DNA from: Bacteroidales bacterium
Lineage (GTDB): Bacteria; Bacteroidota; Bacteroidia; Bacteroidales; Paludibacteraceae
Direction: 5' to 3'
Assembly (NCBI GenBank): GCA_900769555.1
Contig: CAAGHA010000087.1
Span: 1-11,856 of the forward strand
Length of the DNA: 11,856 bases
Each line of letters begins with the position of its first letter. Position 1 is the first letter of the stretch. Of this stretch, positions 1-7,675 are shown piece by piece. The position numbers and the translations under genes are program-made. The notes under the pieces are model-generated. The model saw only the letters and a program-made list of their open reading frames with translations. It searched no databases and was not told the DNA's origin.

Positions 1-32
1 AACATATTCTTCTTTTTATTATTTTGTTTCAT
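1..32 (-). CDS. 5' end of an unidentified gene downstream of virD4 (partial)
   Basis: An ATG at 32 on the minus strand is preceded by a good ribosome binding site, CGGGAGGA, 8 nt upstream. Ten codons are visible before the window ends: MKQNNKKKNM. The Lys/Asn-rich start would suit the n-region of a signal peptide or a membrane anchor. That is a guess, since the hydrophobic part would lie outside. In Tn1549-type elements the genes near virD4 often encode further membrane or cell-wall-acting transfer proteins, but nothing here identifies this one. It could also be a lysine-rich soluble protein. Confidence 0.6.
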   Translation of the reverse strand, partial: MKQNNKKKNM

Positions 33-81
33 TGGAAAATCCTCCCGTTAAATTTATTTGATTTTATTTTTAGTTTCGGTT

Positions 82-135
82 TTACACATAGATACTTCTA
101 GGTTCATCGCGTATTCGGTTCGTAATACGATACAT
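82..135 (-). CDS. 17-codon ORF with strong RBS, possible leader peptide
   Basis: The sequence TATAGGAGGTAAATATG places a near-perfect ribosome binding site before an ATG at 135. The frame reads MYRITNRIRDEPRSIYV and then stops with TAA. The peptide has four arginines and no hydrophobic segment. It lies 22 nt after the T-run of the virD4 terminator and 49 nt before the next start codon. Either it is a short translated leader of the gene beginning at 32, or the RBS is a remnant of a lost gene. I do not recognise the peptide. The strength of its RBS is the only evidence that it is translated. Confidence 0.35.
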   Translation of the reverse strand: MYRITNRIRDEPRSIYV

Positions 136-157
136 ATTTACCTCCTATAACTGAAAT

Positions 158-181
158 AAAAAAAGCCCGCTTTAAGCGAGC
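158..181 (-). terminator. Intrinsic terminator after virD4
   Basis: On the minus strand the stem GCTCGC / GCGGGC (one G-T pair) closes a TTAAA loop and is followed by seven T residues. It starts 10 nt after the virD4 stop codon, as expected for the 3' end of the transfer transcript. The RBS of the 17-codon ORF follows after only 12 nt, so expression of the downstream genes needs read-through or a promoter I cannot see. Confidence 0.85.
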
Positions 182-191
182 ATGTTACATG

Positions 192-2096
192 TTAAATATC
201 GTTTCTATTAATACTGGATAGGATTTCACCTGTCTCTGTATTGACAGACTGGCCATTCAGCATAACAGTTTTATTTACTTCTTTTTTAGGCTTTGGTCTA
301 TTTTGTCCTGGCATTTTTACCGTCTTTGCTTCTTCTTCAACTATTTTTGGACGCTCTGGCGTATAATCCTGAATTGAAGCCTTTACTATTTGTGATGCCA
401 ATGGGTGTTTTGTGTAATCCCACTTAGTTAGTTTCAAGACATTGTATCCTCTAATAATACAAAGCATTTCCTTGGTCGGCAATCTTAAGATTTCATCAGG
501 TGTCATCACTTTTCTTCTTCCAATACCCTCTTGACTTCGATACTGCGGAATCATTTGTGCTATCGCTAACGTTCTTCGCATTGTCATAGTCGTGTTTACG
601 TCTACAGTCATTTCACCAGACCGATTAGAGAAAAATTTTGCACTATCCTCATCAGTGCAACCCAGCATAAGTTGAATATCACAATTGCCTAATATTTCTC
701 CCCAAAGTTTGTCTGGATATCGGTTTTGCAACTGACTAATGCTTTGAACGGCCAACATGACACGTATATCCCTAGACCTACAAGTGCTTAATGTTCTCGC
801 AAAGTCTGAGCCATCTTCCGCCCCGCCGATTTTTCCTATATTGTTAAACTCATCCAAAATAAAATTCACAGGAACTATGCATTTTCTGTCTGGTTGCGAA
901 TCCGCAAATCTCGTTAATTTTATGAAGAGAAACGAAAAGAAAAGCGATGACAAAAATGCCATCGTTTTATCTTGGTCACTTAGTATTACGAAATAAGCAC
1001 ATTTCTTTTTCCCTGGCAATGTTAAATCAATTTCATTGCTCGTAGTAATATTTTTCACTTCTTCGTTTTGAAGAATCTGAAGCCTACCACCAAGCCCTGC
1101 TGTGATACCAGTTTTTACAGTTTCACCTGATTTCTTATATATGTTATAAGCCTTTAGTGCTTTGCTATTAGGAGGTAAAGCCATAAATCTTGCATTAAGT
1201 TCATCGTTCGATTCCCCAAGCAAATCATAAACAAACGCCAAATTACATTTATTAGTATCTTCTCGATACATTGTATCAACGTAAAGGATTAATGCTTTCA
1301 AAAAATTATTCTCAGCATTGTCCCAGAAATGGTCGCCTTTCCCCTCGCTTGTGTTACCTATGATAACACTTGTTAATACTTGAGCCAAATGCCCATTGCC
1401 ATTTAGGTCACTCATACAGTTCCATGAATCACTATGTTCTGGCTCAACCAAATTAAAAACTTTTACCTCGTATCCATTTTTACGATACAACTCAGCAGTA
1501 TCCGCATACATTTCACCTTTAGGATCCGTTACAACTACCGACTCGTTTTGCTTTAAGGCTTGTAATAACGCATTTCTAATAATTGCTCTCGACTTCATAG
1601 TTCCCGAAGCACCTAAAATTGCAACATGTCTATTCATGTCAGTATTATTAGGAATGGATACAACCTTCCCCTTATACTCTCCCAATATCACACCTTCTGC
1701 ATCTTCGGGTTTTGACACCGCAAGAACCTCTTTCATTTCACGCTCTGTCATCATTGAAGCCGTTCCATAAGTACCAGTTTTATTTTTGGTAAAGCCTCTT
1801 TCATCTCTGTCTTTACCATCAAAGCGGTCATATAGTTTGTGTATCCCAAAAACAATTCCAACAATAAGTCCAATTGCTATAACAACCTTTAAGCCATTTA
1901 ATGTAAACAGATACGATATACAGACTAATGGATTCCAATTCGTAGGTTTGACTGTAACATCTCCGATAATTCCACCCTGCGATTTCCACTCTCCATAATT
2001 TGTTGCTATTTGACTCACCAAACCACAAAAATATAATGCGGCTATTGTTCCAAACACAGCAATCAAAACTATAATTATTTTTCTTTTATTCTTCAT
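192..2096 (-). CDS. virD4: VirD4-type coupling ATPase (T4CP), CD1115-like family
   Basis: This is the type IV coupling protein. It is an inner-membrane ATPase that docks the relaxase-DNA complex to the secretion channel. Residue numbers count one extra residue for an in-frame TTG just upstream. Two N-terminal membrane spans (about 8-28 and 68-88) are followed by the P-loop GASGTMKS (163-170), the phrase TDPKGEMY (191-198), Walker B FILDE (413-417) and a C-terminal RecA-like part with AVQSISQLQ (450-458). Length (634 aa) and order fit the T4SS-DNA_transf family. The P-loop has Met where the canonical glycine precedes Lys. I believe this is usual in this clade, but could not check. The charged tail after about residue 580 is probably flexible. 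I chose the ATG at 2096 because AGGAGGGG lies 8 nt upstream. Its first 11 nt overlap the preceding gene, implying coupled translation. A terminator follows. Confidence 0.95.
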   Translation of the reverse strand: MKNKRKIIIVLIAVFGTIAALYFCGLVSQIATNYGEWKSQGGIIGDVTVKPTNWNPLVCISYLFTLNGLKVVIAIGLIVGIVFGIHKLYDRFDGKDRDERGFTKNKTGTYGTASMMTEREMKEVLAVSKPEDAEGVILGEYKGKVVSIPNNTDMNRHVAILGASGTMKSRAIIRNALLQALKQNESVVVTDPKGEMYADTAELYRKNGYEVKVFNLVEPEHSDSWNCMSDLNGNGHLAQVLTSVIIGNTSEGKGDHFWDNAENNFLKALILYVDTMYREDTNKCNLAFVYDLLGESNDELNARFMALPPNSKALKAYNIYKKSGETVKTGITAGLGGRLQILQNEEVKNITTSNEIDLTLPGKKKCAYFVILSDQDKTMAFLSSLFFSFLFIKLTRFADSQPDRKCIVPVNFILDEFNNIGKIGGAEDGSDFARTLSTCRSRDIRVMLAVQSISQLQNRYPDKLWGEILGNCDIQLMLGCTDEDSAKFFSNRSGEMTVDVNTTMTMRRTLAIAQMIPQYRSQEGIGRRKVMTPDEILRLPTKEMLCIIRGYNVLKLTKWDYTKHPLASQIVKASIQDYTPERPKIVEEEAKTVKMPGQNRPKPKKEVNKTVMLNGQSVNTETGEILSSINRNDI

Positions 2097-3243
2097 CAAA
2101 CAATCCCCTCCTATCTACGTCTAAGATTTCTTCTATTTTTGAAATATCTACTTTATGAATTTCAATTTTCTTCCCAAAATAACTTCTTACCATTTGTTCT
2201 TGTTCTGGATAGCAAATTACTTTTCCCGCACATTTATGCTCATGCAAGAAATTCCAGTATCTCTCCATTCGACCTATATTACCATCCAATATTGACAAAT
2301 AGAATTTACCGTCTTTGAAAATATCGTATTCAAACCCATCTTCTTTTTCGTACAGGTGCTTTTTTTCATACAAAGCCTCTTTTATTTTTTTTGTAAAATC
2401 GGGAATACAAAAGAACCTTAACATCCTAATCCCAAATTCAGTTTTAGGAATATAGTATAAATGATTATAAACTGACGTGATGCGGATTTTCTTTCTTCTG
2501 TCCAAATGAGAACGAAGTAATATCTCTCTTGCCACGTCAAAATCATCACCTATAACTATCGCAGAAGCGTTTGGTTTAATTTTATAATTCAGACCAGCAG
2601 TAAGTTGAATGGCTTGCTTTGCTTTGTCTTCACCATTAAAGGCACTTACCTTCCACTCATTTCGAAAATTATATATCGCATAAAAATCATCGTATGCAAT
2701 AAGCATTCCTACAAATCGCGTGTAGGCTAATTTTTTATAAGTATCATCACTACTCTGAAGAGTCTTAATTAATCTTGCTGGATAAAAAGCTGCGCCCTCT
2801 AATACTTGATTGAGTCTTACTTCACATTGTAATTCTGGTAAATATTGAGGGCGAAATTCTACTCCCGCTTTAGCAAACATAAGCGTTGCTTCAGCATTTC
2901 GAAAGTTCCTTTCAATGTGTCCTTGGGCTCCTGAAAATTTATTATTCTGAAAAGCCGACATATAATACTCTTTTATTCCCAACCAACTCAACAAATCCAG
3001 TCCTGTTCTGTGTAATCGCAACCTTCTCTTATCACCTTTCCCTATCACTTTTATAATTCTGCAATTATCAATACTCTGCCCATCTTCTCCCACCACTTTA
3101 TGCCTCTTGTTTAATCTTCTCACCAAGTCTGATAATGTTCTTGTATTTCCCATTAGATTTAGTGATGCTGTTGGAATTTCCCCAACAACAGAAAGCATCG
3201 AGATGAGAGAATACTGATGACTGCCCGGTTCAAACTTAATCAT
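2086..3243 (-). CDS. Winged-helix protein next to virD4, replication-relaxation-like, function unknown
   Basis: This is a 385-residue soluble protein with no signal peptide or membrane span. Residues 10-90 look like a winged helix: helices around LISMLSVVGEIP and SDLVRRLNKR, a basic wing GKGDKRRLRLHRTG (68-81), and then LDLLSWLG. This is the arrangement of replication-relaxation and mobilisation accessory proteins. The rest (about 110-375) is mixed alpha/beta, with conserved-looking phrases RNAEATLMFAKAGVEF (115-130), FYPARLIKT (153-161), a hydrophobic strand AIVIGDD (228-234) and SILDGNIGRMERYW (317-330). I see no catalytic signature I trust. From memory, proteins of this shape sit beside virD4 in Tn1549-like elements without an assigned function. 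ATG has GAGGAG 8 nt upstream. It overlaps virD4, so a relaxosome or coupling role is a reasonable inference, not a demonstrated one. Confidence 0.85.
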   Translation of the reverse strand: MIKFEPGSHQYSLISMLSVVGEIPTASLNLMGNTRTLSDLVRRLNKRHKVVGEDGQSIDNCRIIKVIGKGDKRRLRLHRTGLDLLSWLGIKEYYMSAFQNNKFSGAQGHIERNFRNAEATLMFAKAGVEFRPQYLPELQCEVRLNQVLEGAAFYPARLIKTLQSSDDTYKKLAYTRFVGMLIAYDDFYAIYNFRNEWKVSAFNGEDKAKQAIQLTAGLNYKIKPNASAIVIGDDFDVAREILLRSHLDRRKKIRITSVYNHLYYIPKTEFGIRMLRFFCIPDFTKKIKEALYEKKHLYEKEDGFEYDIFKDGKFYLSILDGNIGRMERYWNFLHEHKCAGKVICYPEQEQMVRSYFGKKIEIHKVDISKIEEILDVDRRGLFDEE

Positions 3244-3321
3244 TTCAATACTCCTCGTTTTTATAAATTTTGCGTCAAGCTAAAATTCTGAGCGCCTTAA
3301 TTTTATCTTTAATCTCCAACT

Positions 3322-3346
3322 TTTCCCCTTATATAATAAGGGGAAA
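3322..3346. repeat. Perfect 11-bp inverted repeat, 3-nt centre
   Basis: TTTCCCCTTAT and ATAAGGGGAAA form perfect arms around ATA. Neither strand has a T-run after the second arm, so it is not an intrinsic terminator. It lies about 80 nt before the 385-residue gene. The AT-rich centre could contain a -10 element on the minus strand (TATAAG at 3328-3333, with a poor -35 TTGGTT at 3350-3355). In that case the palindrome would be an operator over a promoter. It could equally act as an RNA hairpin. Confidence 0.7.
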
Positions 3347-3353
3347 GCGAACC

Positions 3354-3401
3354 AAAAAGACTACGACCAAAAAATGAAGCTTTTTAGCCTAAAAAGTCGT
3401 A
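3354..3401. terminator. Bidirectional hairpin terminator after the DUF6100-like gene
   Basis: The arms GACTACGAC (3359-3367) and GTCGTAGCC (3386-3394) enclose an AT-rich interior. That interior can itself fold (TTTTTA / TAAAAA, 3371-3385). On the plus strand seven T follow. On the minus strand, the direction of the surrounding genes, five T follow. It starts 28 nt after the stop of the gene at 3429 and separates it from the 385-residue gene. It probably terminates the first transfer transcript partly or fully. Confidence 0.75.
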
Positions 3402-3428
3402 GCCTTTTTTTCGCCAAAGGAGTGATAA

Positions 3429-4310
3429 TTATGAACCTTTTTTCATAATATTGCGTGTGTAATATTTTATAAAGTCTTGTTCAGGTATAAGATAAATACA
3501 ACTATACTCTTTCTCACCCCTTTCTGAATGACTGAACATTTGACAGTGTTCTGGTGAGTCATCAGGAAGTGCAAAAAGCGCAATTGCATCTGTGATAAAA
3601 TTTATCTCAAAATTATCATGGTCGCATCTCATCCTATCTTTTCTTCCTTTTCCATACACGTGCTTAACCACGATTACGGAATGGTCAAATTTCACAGGTT
3701 CCCTATCGCTAAAATAATCTTGCAATGCACAATACAAAACATCACGTAAATATGCGCTTGAGCCTTTCTCTTTTTTGGGAAGAATGAAAGGTAATTTTAC
3801 CTTTAACCAGCCTTCCCTTGTTTGCTCTACAATAATCTTAAGCGTCCTACCCACAACTTCATTGACTTCTTCTTTTGCATTTTGAATTCCCATAGAAGCT
3901 GGAAGTTCTCTTGCAAGCCTAGCGATTCTTTCGGTACATGCAATAATTTCTAAGCAAGCATTACCCGTGTCTGTTTCAGCAAACACGCTGTCCGGTCTGC
4001 ACGCCCTATCTGATATCTTTCTTAAATATTTTTGAAGTTCTTTTTCAAAGATTCTATCGATGTTCTTTACTATATTTAGAGTCATCGGTTCCTCGTCATC
4101 AGGGAAAGGGAAGTCAAGTTCCTCAATAAACCAACCTATAATTTGGTAATCCCTCGTATATTGCATTAATTCATTTAATAAGTTGTTACTTTCTCTAGGT
4201 GTTTTAGGTCTGTTCTTGTATTTTTCAAGAATACGTTCTCTTACTTCAGGCGTAAAAGGTTTAAATTCTTCTGTTTCTTTTTTCTTAATATTGTTTTGAT
4301 TTTTTTCCAT
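3429..4310 (-). CDS. DUF6100-like protein with a RusA-like C-terminal domain
   Basis: This is a 293-residue soluble protein. From memory it matches a family annotated as DUF6100 in Tn1549-like elements, which carry the same stretch LPKKEKGS (177-184), a HVY strand and an RxHDN-type motif. The N-terminal half is charged and helical. The C-terminal part (about 165-285) follows RusA Holliday-junction resolvase in order. It has a strand LKVKLPFILP, a helix AYLRDVLYCALQDY, a strand VIVVKHVY, a basic loop GKGRKDRMR, then D230-H-D232-N233, D241, D250-D251-S, and two final strands around 255-276. In E. coli RusA the catalytic residues are D70, D72 and D91. The 21-residue spacing from first to last is identical here. 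The RusA lysine K76 has no direct counterpart (Asn237 is nearby). Nuclease activity is inference. GGAGGA precedes the ATG. The gene sits between a winged-helix gene and a terminator. Confidence 0.85.
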   Translation of the reverse strand: MEKNQNNIKKKETEEFKPFTPEVRERILEKYKNRPKTPRESNNLLNELMQYTRDYQIIGWFIEELDFPFPDDEEPMTLNIVKNIDRIFEKELQKYLRKISDRACRPDSVFAETDTGNACLEIIACTERIARLARELPASMGIQNAKEEVNEVVGRTLKIIVEQTREGWLKVKLPFILPKKEKGSSAYLRDVLYCALQDYFSDREPVKFDHSVIVVKHVYGKGRKDRMRCDHDNFEINFITDAIALFALPDDSPEHCQMFSHSERGEKEYSCIYLIPEQDFIKYYTRNIMKKGS

Positions 4311-4344
4311 TTTATTTTTCCTCCGAAAATTTTAATTTTTTAAT

Positions 4345-4869
4345 TTATTTTTCTACCGTATAAAAATGTACGTTTGGTTCTTCCGTCCCATTGAAGTCTA
4401 CGGTAGCAAACAAACAGTTCATATTTTTAGGCACTTTTATTTTTTTTGCCATTGAAATATGCGGAACAACCACAATATATTTCAAGTCTTCATCTACTTG
4501 AATAAGCCTTAATAAATTTGTTTCATCTTCATATAACACAACTATTTCATAACCGACATTCTCCTTCAAGAAAAATATTTGAGATGGATATGTAGCTGGA
4601 TAATGTCCCATCGGATCAATCTTTTCTACAAATTCAAGAAGCACCCAAACCGCTGTTAGCATCTTTTGGTCAGGCCAAGACATTGAATCCAATCCAACAT
4701 AATATCCGTCGCCTAATATTTCCAATCTCAAATCATTCTTTAAATTTCTTATTATTTTTTCGGCTGTCGATTTAGGCTTTTGCAGCATTCTAATAAGTTG
4801 CGTTTTTCTTAAAGCCCCATATTGTGACAGCCATTTGATGACATTTTTCTCATCCTCTAGCAAAAGCAT
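4345..4869 (-). CDS. Small winged-helix protein, DUF5697-like
   Basis: This is a 174-residue cytoplasmic protein. Residues 5-60 form a helix-turn-helix of winged type: VIKWLSQYGALRKTQL, then a recognition-like helix STAEKIIRNLKND, and a wing GDGYYVGL. The second half, from about 70, starts with a hydrophobic helix LTAVWVLLEFVEKI, followed by alternating strands (QIFFL, YEIVVLY, YIVVVP, CLFATVD). From memory, this layout and the phrase AVWVLL-F match DUF5697, found in the transfer regions of firmicute elements. It starts 20 nt after virB4 with an excellent RBS, AAGGAGGTGA, so it is likely well expressed. Role unknown: a DNA-binding relaxosome accessory or a regulator of transfer genes are both possible. 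Confidence 0.8.
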   Translation of the reverse strand: MLLLEDEKNVIKWLSQYGALRKTQLIRMLQKPKSTAEKIIRNLKNDLRLEILGDGYYVGLDSMSWPDQKMLTAVWVLLEFVEKIDPMGHYPATYPSQIFFLKENVGYEIVVLYEDETNLLRLIQVDEDLKYIVVVPHISMAKKIKVPKNMNCLFATVDFNGTEEPNVHFYTVEK

Positions 4870-4889
4870 TTCTTTTCACCTCCTTCGTT

Positions 4890-7355
4890 TTATTCTTTTG
4901 CTTTATGTTTTTGCAGAATTGCTTCAAGCTCTGCCCTATCCGTCGTAATGGATTCGTGTTCCTCTTCCGACGCTTTTATAACAATCGGTATCTTATTAGC
5001 GCTTGAACAAACCAATGCTTCACCTCTACCAAAACTTGTTATAGCGTGTATTTCGGTTCTCGTAAGTTTTAACACGTCTCTTACGTATTGAGCCTCATCA
5101 TGTTCCAAATTCAAAATGATTTTATTTTGACTGTTATTGATAATAGCTCTGCCGTACTTTCCATCTTCCAATCCAAAAAAGTCAGATAAATCTTGTGTCG
5201 CCGCTATTGCTGCACCACCATAACCTCTAATCGTTTTGAAAATATTCAAACAAAAATCGGCTGCAAGGCTATTAGACGATGCGCCGACAAGTTGCCATAT
5301 TTCATCGATGAAGATAGCTTTTTTCTTAATTCGGTCCAACTTAATATTGTCCCAAACGTAATCAAGCGCTATCATCATACCTACAGGTAGAAGTTTACCC
5401 TTTAATTCAGATAAATCTATGACAATATATTTATTTGATAAATCCACGTTGGTTTGACGATTGAAGGACTGCGCTGAGCCAGTAACAAATCTGCTTAAAA
5501 TTATTGCCAGACGTTCCGTTCTTGGATTACCTTTCAAATTTTTATGTAAATCACCAAGGACTGGCATTCTCTTAAATTCATTATTGCTACCATTTACATA
5601 CAAGCTTTTGTTTTTATGTGTTATGCCAAAATCTTTATATGTCTTTATCAGCGCTTCATCAAGAAGCTGTTCTTCCTCATTCGTGATATCTGGAATCAAT
5701 AATGTAAAGAAAATCATAAGTTGCTGAATTTTTCTCGCAAGCAACGAGTCATTTTCTCTATAATCTGTTCCATCTATCAAATCCATTTCTGGACTAATCG
5801 TTTGACGTATTTCCATTACGTTAATACAGTGCGGTGAACCAGGAGCAATTCTAATAAAACTTCCATTTATTTTTTTACAAGCTCGCTTAAATTCGTGCCC
5901 TTTTATAGGCGCAAGGATAAACGATTGAATACCACGCATACGCATACGCAAAGCAAGCAACTGCATTGTGAACGTTTTGCCAGCGCCGCTTGTACCAATA
6001 AGATTTAGGTTTGCGTTTTTATTTTTCTTCGTATTAAAAAGGTCAACTATACAAAGCGAATTATTATGTTGATTTACCCCAAGCAAAACACCCGTATCAT
6101 CAGACATTTCAAAACTCGTGAACATATACGAAGATGCCGCACCACTTGTTAAAACGTTTCGCTTACTCTTCTTTTCAAGAACTGGCGATACTGTTAAAAA
6201 AGGCATTACACTCTTAAATGATTCTTCTTGTTGAAACTTGCCTTCAGAAACATAAATATCGACAGCTTTAAGCGTGTCCATTACTTGTTGCTTTCGCCAT
6301 AAAAGTTCTTTCTTGGTTTTTGCAGAAACAGTGATAAATACCGACATATAAAATAGGTCCTCGTTATAGTTGGCAATTCCTTGTTTAATGTAATAACCGG
6401 CTTGAATTGAATTGGTTAACTCTTCATAATCGGTGCTTGTATCTTGCATATCTTTAAGCTTTGTTCTATTAAGCCTAATTTTTTGTGCAACCTTATCTAT
6501 GACTTTGCTTTTGTTTTCTTTCTTCAAAAAGACGTCAACGTCCACACCATCACCAGCATTGATTAAAGTAGATAACCACCCTGCTCTTACTTTACTTGGG
6601 TATCCATTACCCTTGATATATAAAACCGTGTAATATCTACCATCCATAATCGTATAGGCATGATTAGTAAAATCAATTCCTCTTGGTGCAATGAAATTTT
6701 TAATAGGCACATTCGGAACTTCATCAACTCCAATTGTCTTACCCTCAACTCTCATCGCATCCATCACAACACGTTCTACCCTTTTTACAAAAGGCTCCGT
6801 CGTACATGAATTGCGATTAAAATACGTATATAAAATTTCCATTATCTCTTCGTTTGGATTTTTATATTGTAGTATGTTATTACCACATTGAGAAAAATAG
6901 GCCCTTGCGTTCTGCTCCACTGTTTGAAGTGAAGAATATACTTGTTGGAAATCATCGTTCTTGTGTGGCGACTCATATTGAAATATAAGAAAAAAGCGCC
7001 TTGTTAGCGCTTCCTTGCTTCCCACCTCTTTTATCAGATTGATATAACTTTCGCCAAGTGTCCAACATTTATTATCCGATTCGGCTCTAAGTTCTTTCCT
7101 TAAAACCTCCAAGTGTTTTTCAGTGTCAGCTCGCCGTGTTATGCTTTTAAACTGCATTCTTACTGGACATATTTTTAACCAACTTGCAAATGAAGAAATA
7201 ATTGAAAACTGCTCATCATCTGACCGCAACATAAAGTTTATAGGCTCGATTTCAAGAATCTTAATATATCTTCCATCTGTGGTTTCAATAATGCCTGCCT
7301 TTATATCTTTCACGGGAATAATATCCTGTGAAAACTCAAATTTATTTTTCTTCAT
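4890..7355 (-). CDS. virB4: VirB4-type conjugation ATPase
   Basis: This is the motor ATPase of the secretion channel. It associates with the cytoplasmic membrane and is needed for substrate transfer and channel assembly. The 821 residues fit the VirB4/TrbE/TraE range. The N-terminal part (1-400) is the less conserved channel-interacting domain. The C-terminal RecA-like domain has Walker A GTSGAGKT (454-461), Walker B AIFIDE (680-685), the RxRGYGG-like stretch TIRGYGGAAIAATQD (708-722) and a trailing helix rich in acidic and basic residues. All catalytic residues are present, and there is no frameshift. The start codon overlaps the end of the PrgI-like gene by 14 nt, with AAAGGGTGG about 9 nt upstream inside that gene. 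The tight PrgI-VirB4 pair is a hallmark of Gram-positive conjugation systems. The family resembles the VirB4 of C. difficile CTn elements. Confidence 0.97.
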   Translation of the reverse strand: MKKNKFEFSQDIIPVKDIKAGIIETTDGRYIKILEIEPINFMLRSDDEQFSIISSFASWLKICPVRMQFKSITRRADTEKHLEVLRKELRAESDNKCWTLGESYINLIKEVGSKEALTRRFFLIFQYESPHKNDDFQQVYSSLQTVEQNARAYFSQCGNNILQYKNPNEEIMEILYTYFNRNSCTTEPFVKRVERVVMDAMRVEGKTIGVDEVPNVPIKNFIAPRGIDFTNHAYTIMDGRYYTVLYIKGNGYPSKVRAGWLSTLINAGDGVDVDVFLKKENKSKVIDKVAQKIRLNRTKLKDMQDTSTDYEELTNSIQAGYYIKQGIANYNEDLFYMSVFITVSAKTKKELLWRKQQVMDTLKAVDIYVSEGKFQQEESFKSVMPFLTVSPVLEKKSKRNVLTSGAASSYMFTSFEMSDDTGVLLGVNQHNNSLCIVDLFNTKKNKNANLNLIGTSGAGKTFTMQLLALRMRMRGIQSFILAPIKGHEFKRACKKINGSFIRIAPGSPHCINVMEIRQTISPEMDLIDGTDYRENDSLLARKIQQLMIFFTLLIPDITNEEEQLLDEALIKTYKDFGITHKNKSLYVNGSNNEFKRMPVLGDLHKNLKGNPRTERLAIILSRFVTGSAQSFNRQTNVDLSNKYIVIDLSELKGKLLPVGMMIALDYVWDNIKLDRIKKKAIFIDEIWQLVGASSNSLAADFCLNIFKTIRGYGGAAIAATQDLSDFFGLEDGKYGRAIINNSQNKIILNLEHDEAQYVRDVLKLTRTEIHAITSFGRGEALVCSSANKIPIVIKASEEEHESITTDRAELEAILQKHKAKE

Positions 7356-7674
7356 TTTTTACGTCCACCCTTTTGAAATGAAGTTTTTTTCTCTTAAATA
7401 GATGCTTTAGTATTCTTCCTAAAAACTGAATCAAAGAATCACCATCAACGCCCATCGCACTAAATATTGCAAGCGGTACTAACGTTATTGTCATTACCAC
7501 TACCTTTACCATATCAGGCATTGGTATTAACTTTAATTCTACAAATCCTAAAGCCACAACTAATATAATTGTTTCAATAGCATTTCTCCAGGAAAGCAAA
7601 CCTCCAAGCAACTTACCTGAATCGGTATAATTAACTGGAATACTATATACGTTTTCTAGTTCTCTTTCATCCAT
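7342..7674 (-). CDS. PrgI-family membrane protein of the transfer channel
   Basis: This is a 110-residue protein starting MDERELENVYSIP. Two membrane segments (WRNAIETIILVVALGFVEL, then VKVVVMTITLVPLAIFSAMG) are followed by the cytoplasmic stretch GDSLIQFLGRILKHLFKRKK. This is the PrgI/TcpE-like pattern: a short N-terminus with a conserved Tyr-Pro type strand, a hairpin of two spans, and a basic tail. It always neighbours virB4 and is thought to scaffold the inner-membrane channel. An upstream in-frame ATG at 7689 would add MKEDD, but those codons contain the ribosome binding site itself, so the ATG at 7674 is the better start. It begins one nucleotide after the preceding stop codon, and its 3' end overlaps virB4. 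Confidence 0.9.
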   Translation of the reverse strand: MDERELENVYSIPVNYTDSGKLLGGLLSWRNAIETIILVVALGFVELKLIPMPDMVKVVVMTITLVPLAIFSAMGVDGDSLIQFLGRILKHLFKRKKLHFKRVDVKNEEK

Positions 7675-7675
7675 A

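Noticed and set aside
757..1998. Plus-strand ORFs opposite virD4 (757-996, 1396-1770, 1786-1998)
   Set aside because: They lie entirely within the strongly supported minus-strand coupling ATPase, have no convincing RBS and show no recognisable protein features.
1828..2028. 66-codon minus-strand ORF
   Set aside because: Alternative frame within the virD4 start region; it would remove the membrane anchor of a normal coupling protein.
3244..3321. TTGACG in front of the 385-residue gene as a -35 box
   Set aside because: The only AT-rich -10-like sequence follows after 7-8 nt, far too close; at 17 nt there is the RBS instead.
3407..3445. AAAGGAGTGATAATTATG on the plus strand, an RBS followed by ATG
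   Set aside because: The frame ends after five codons inside the opposite gene; best explained by chance in AT-rich sequence.
5193..7401. Plus-strand ORFs opposite virB4 (5193-5390, 5461-5727, 6433-6633, 6691-6891, 7123-7401)
   Set aside because: Antisense shadows of an intact ATPase gene with all its motifs.
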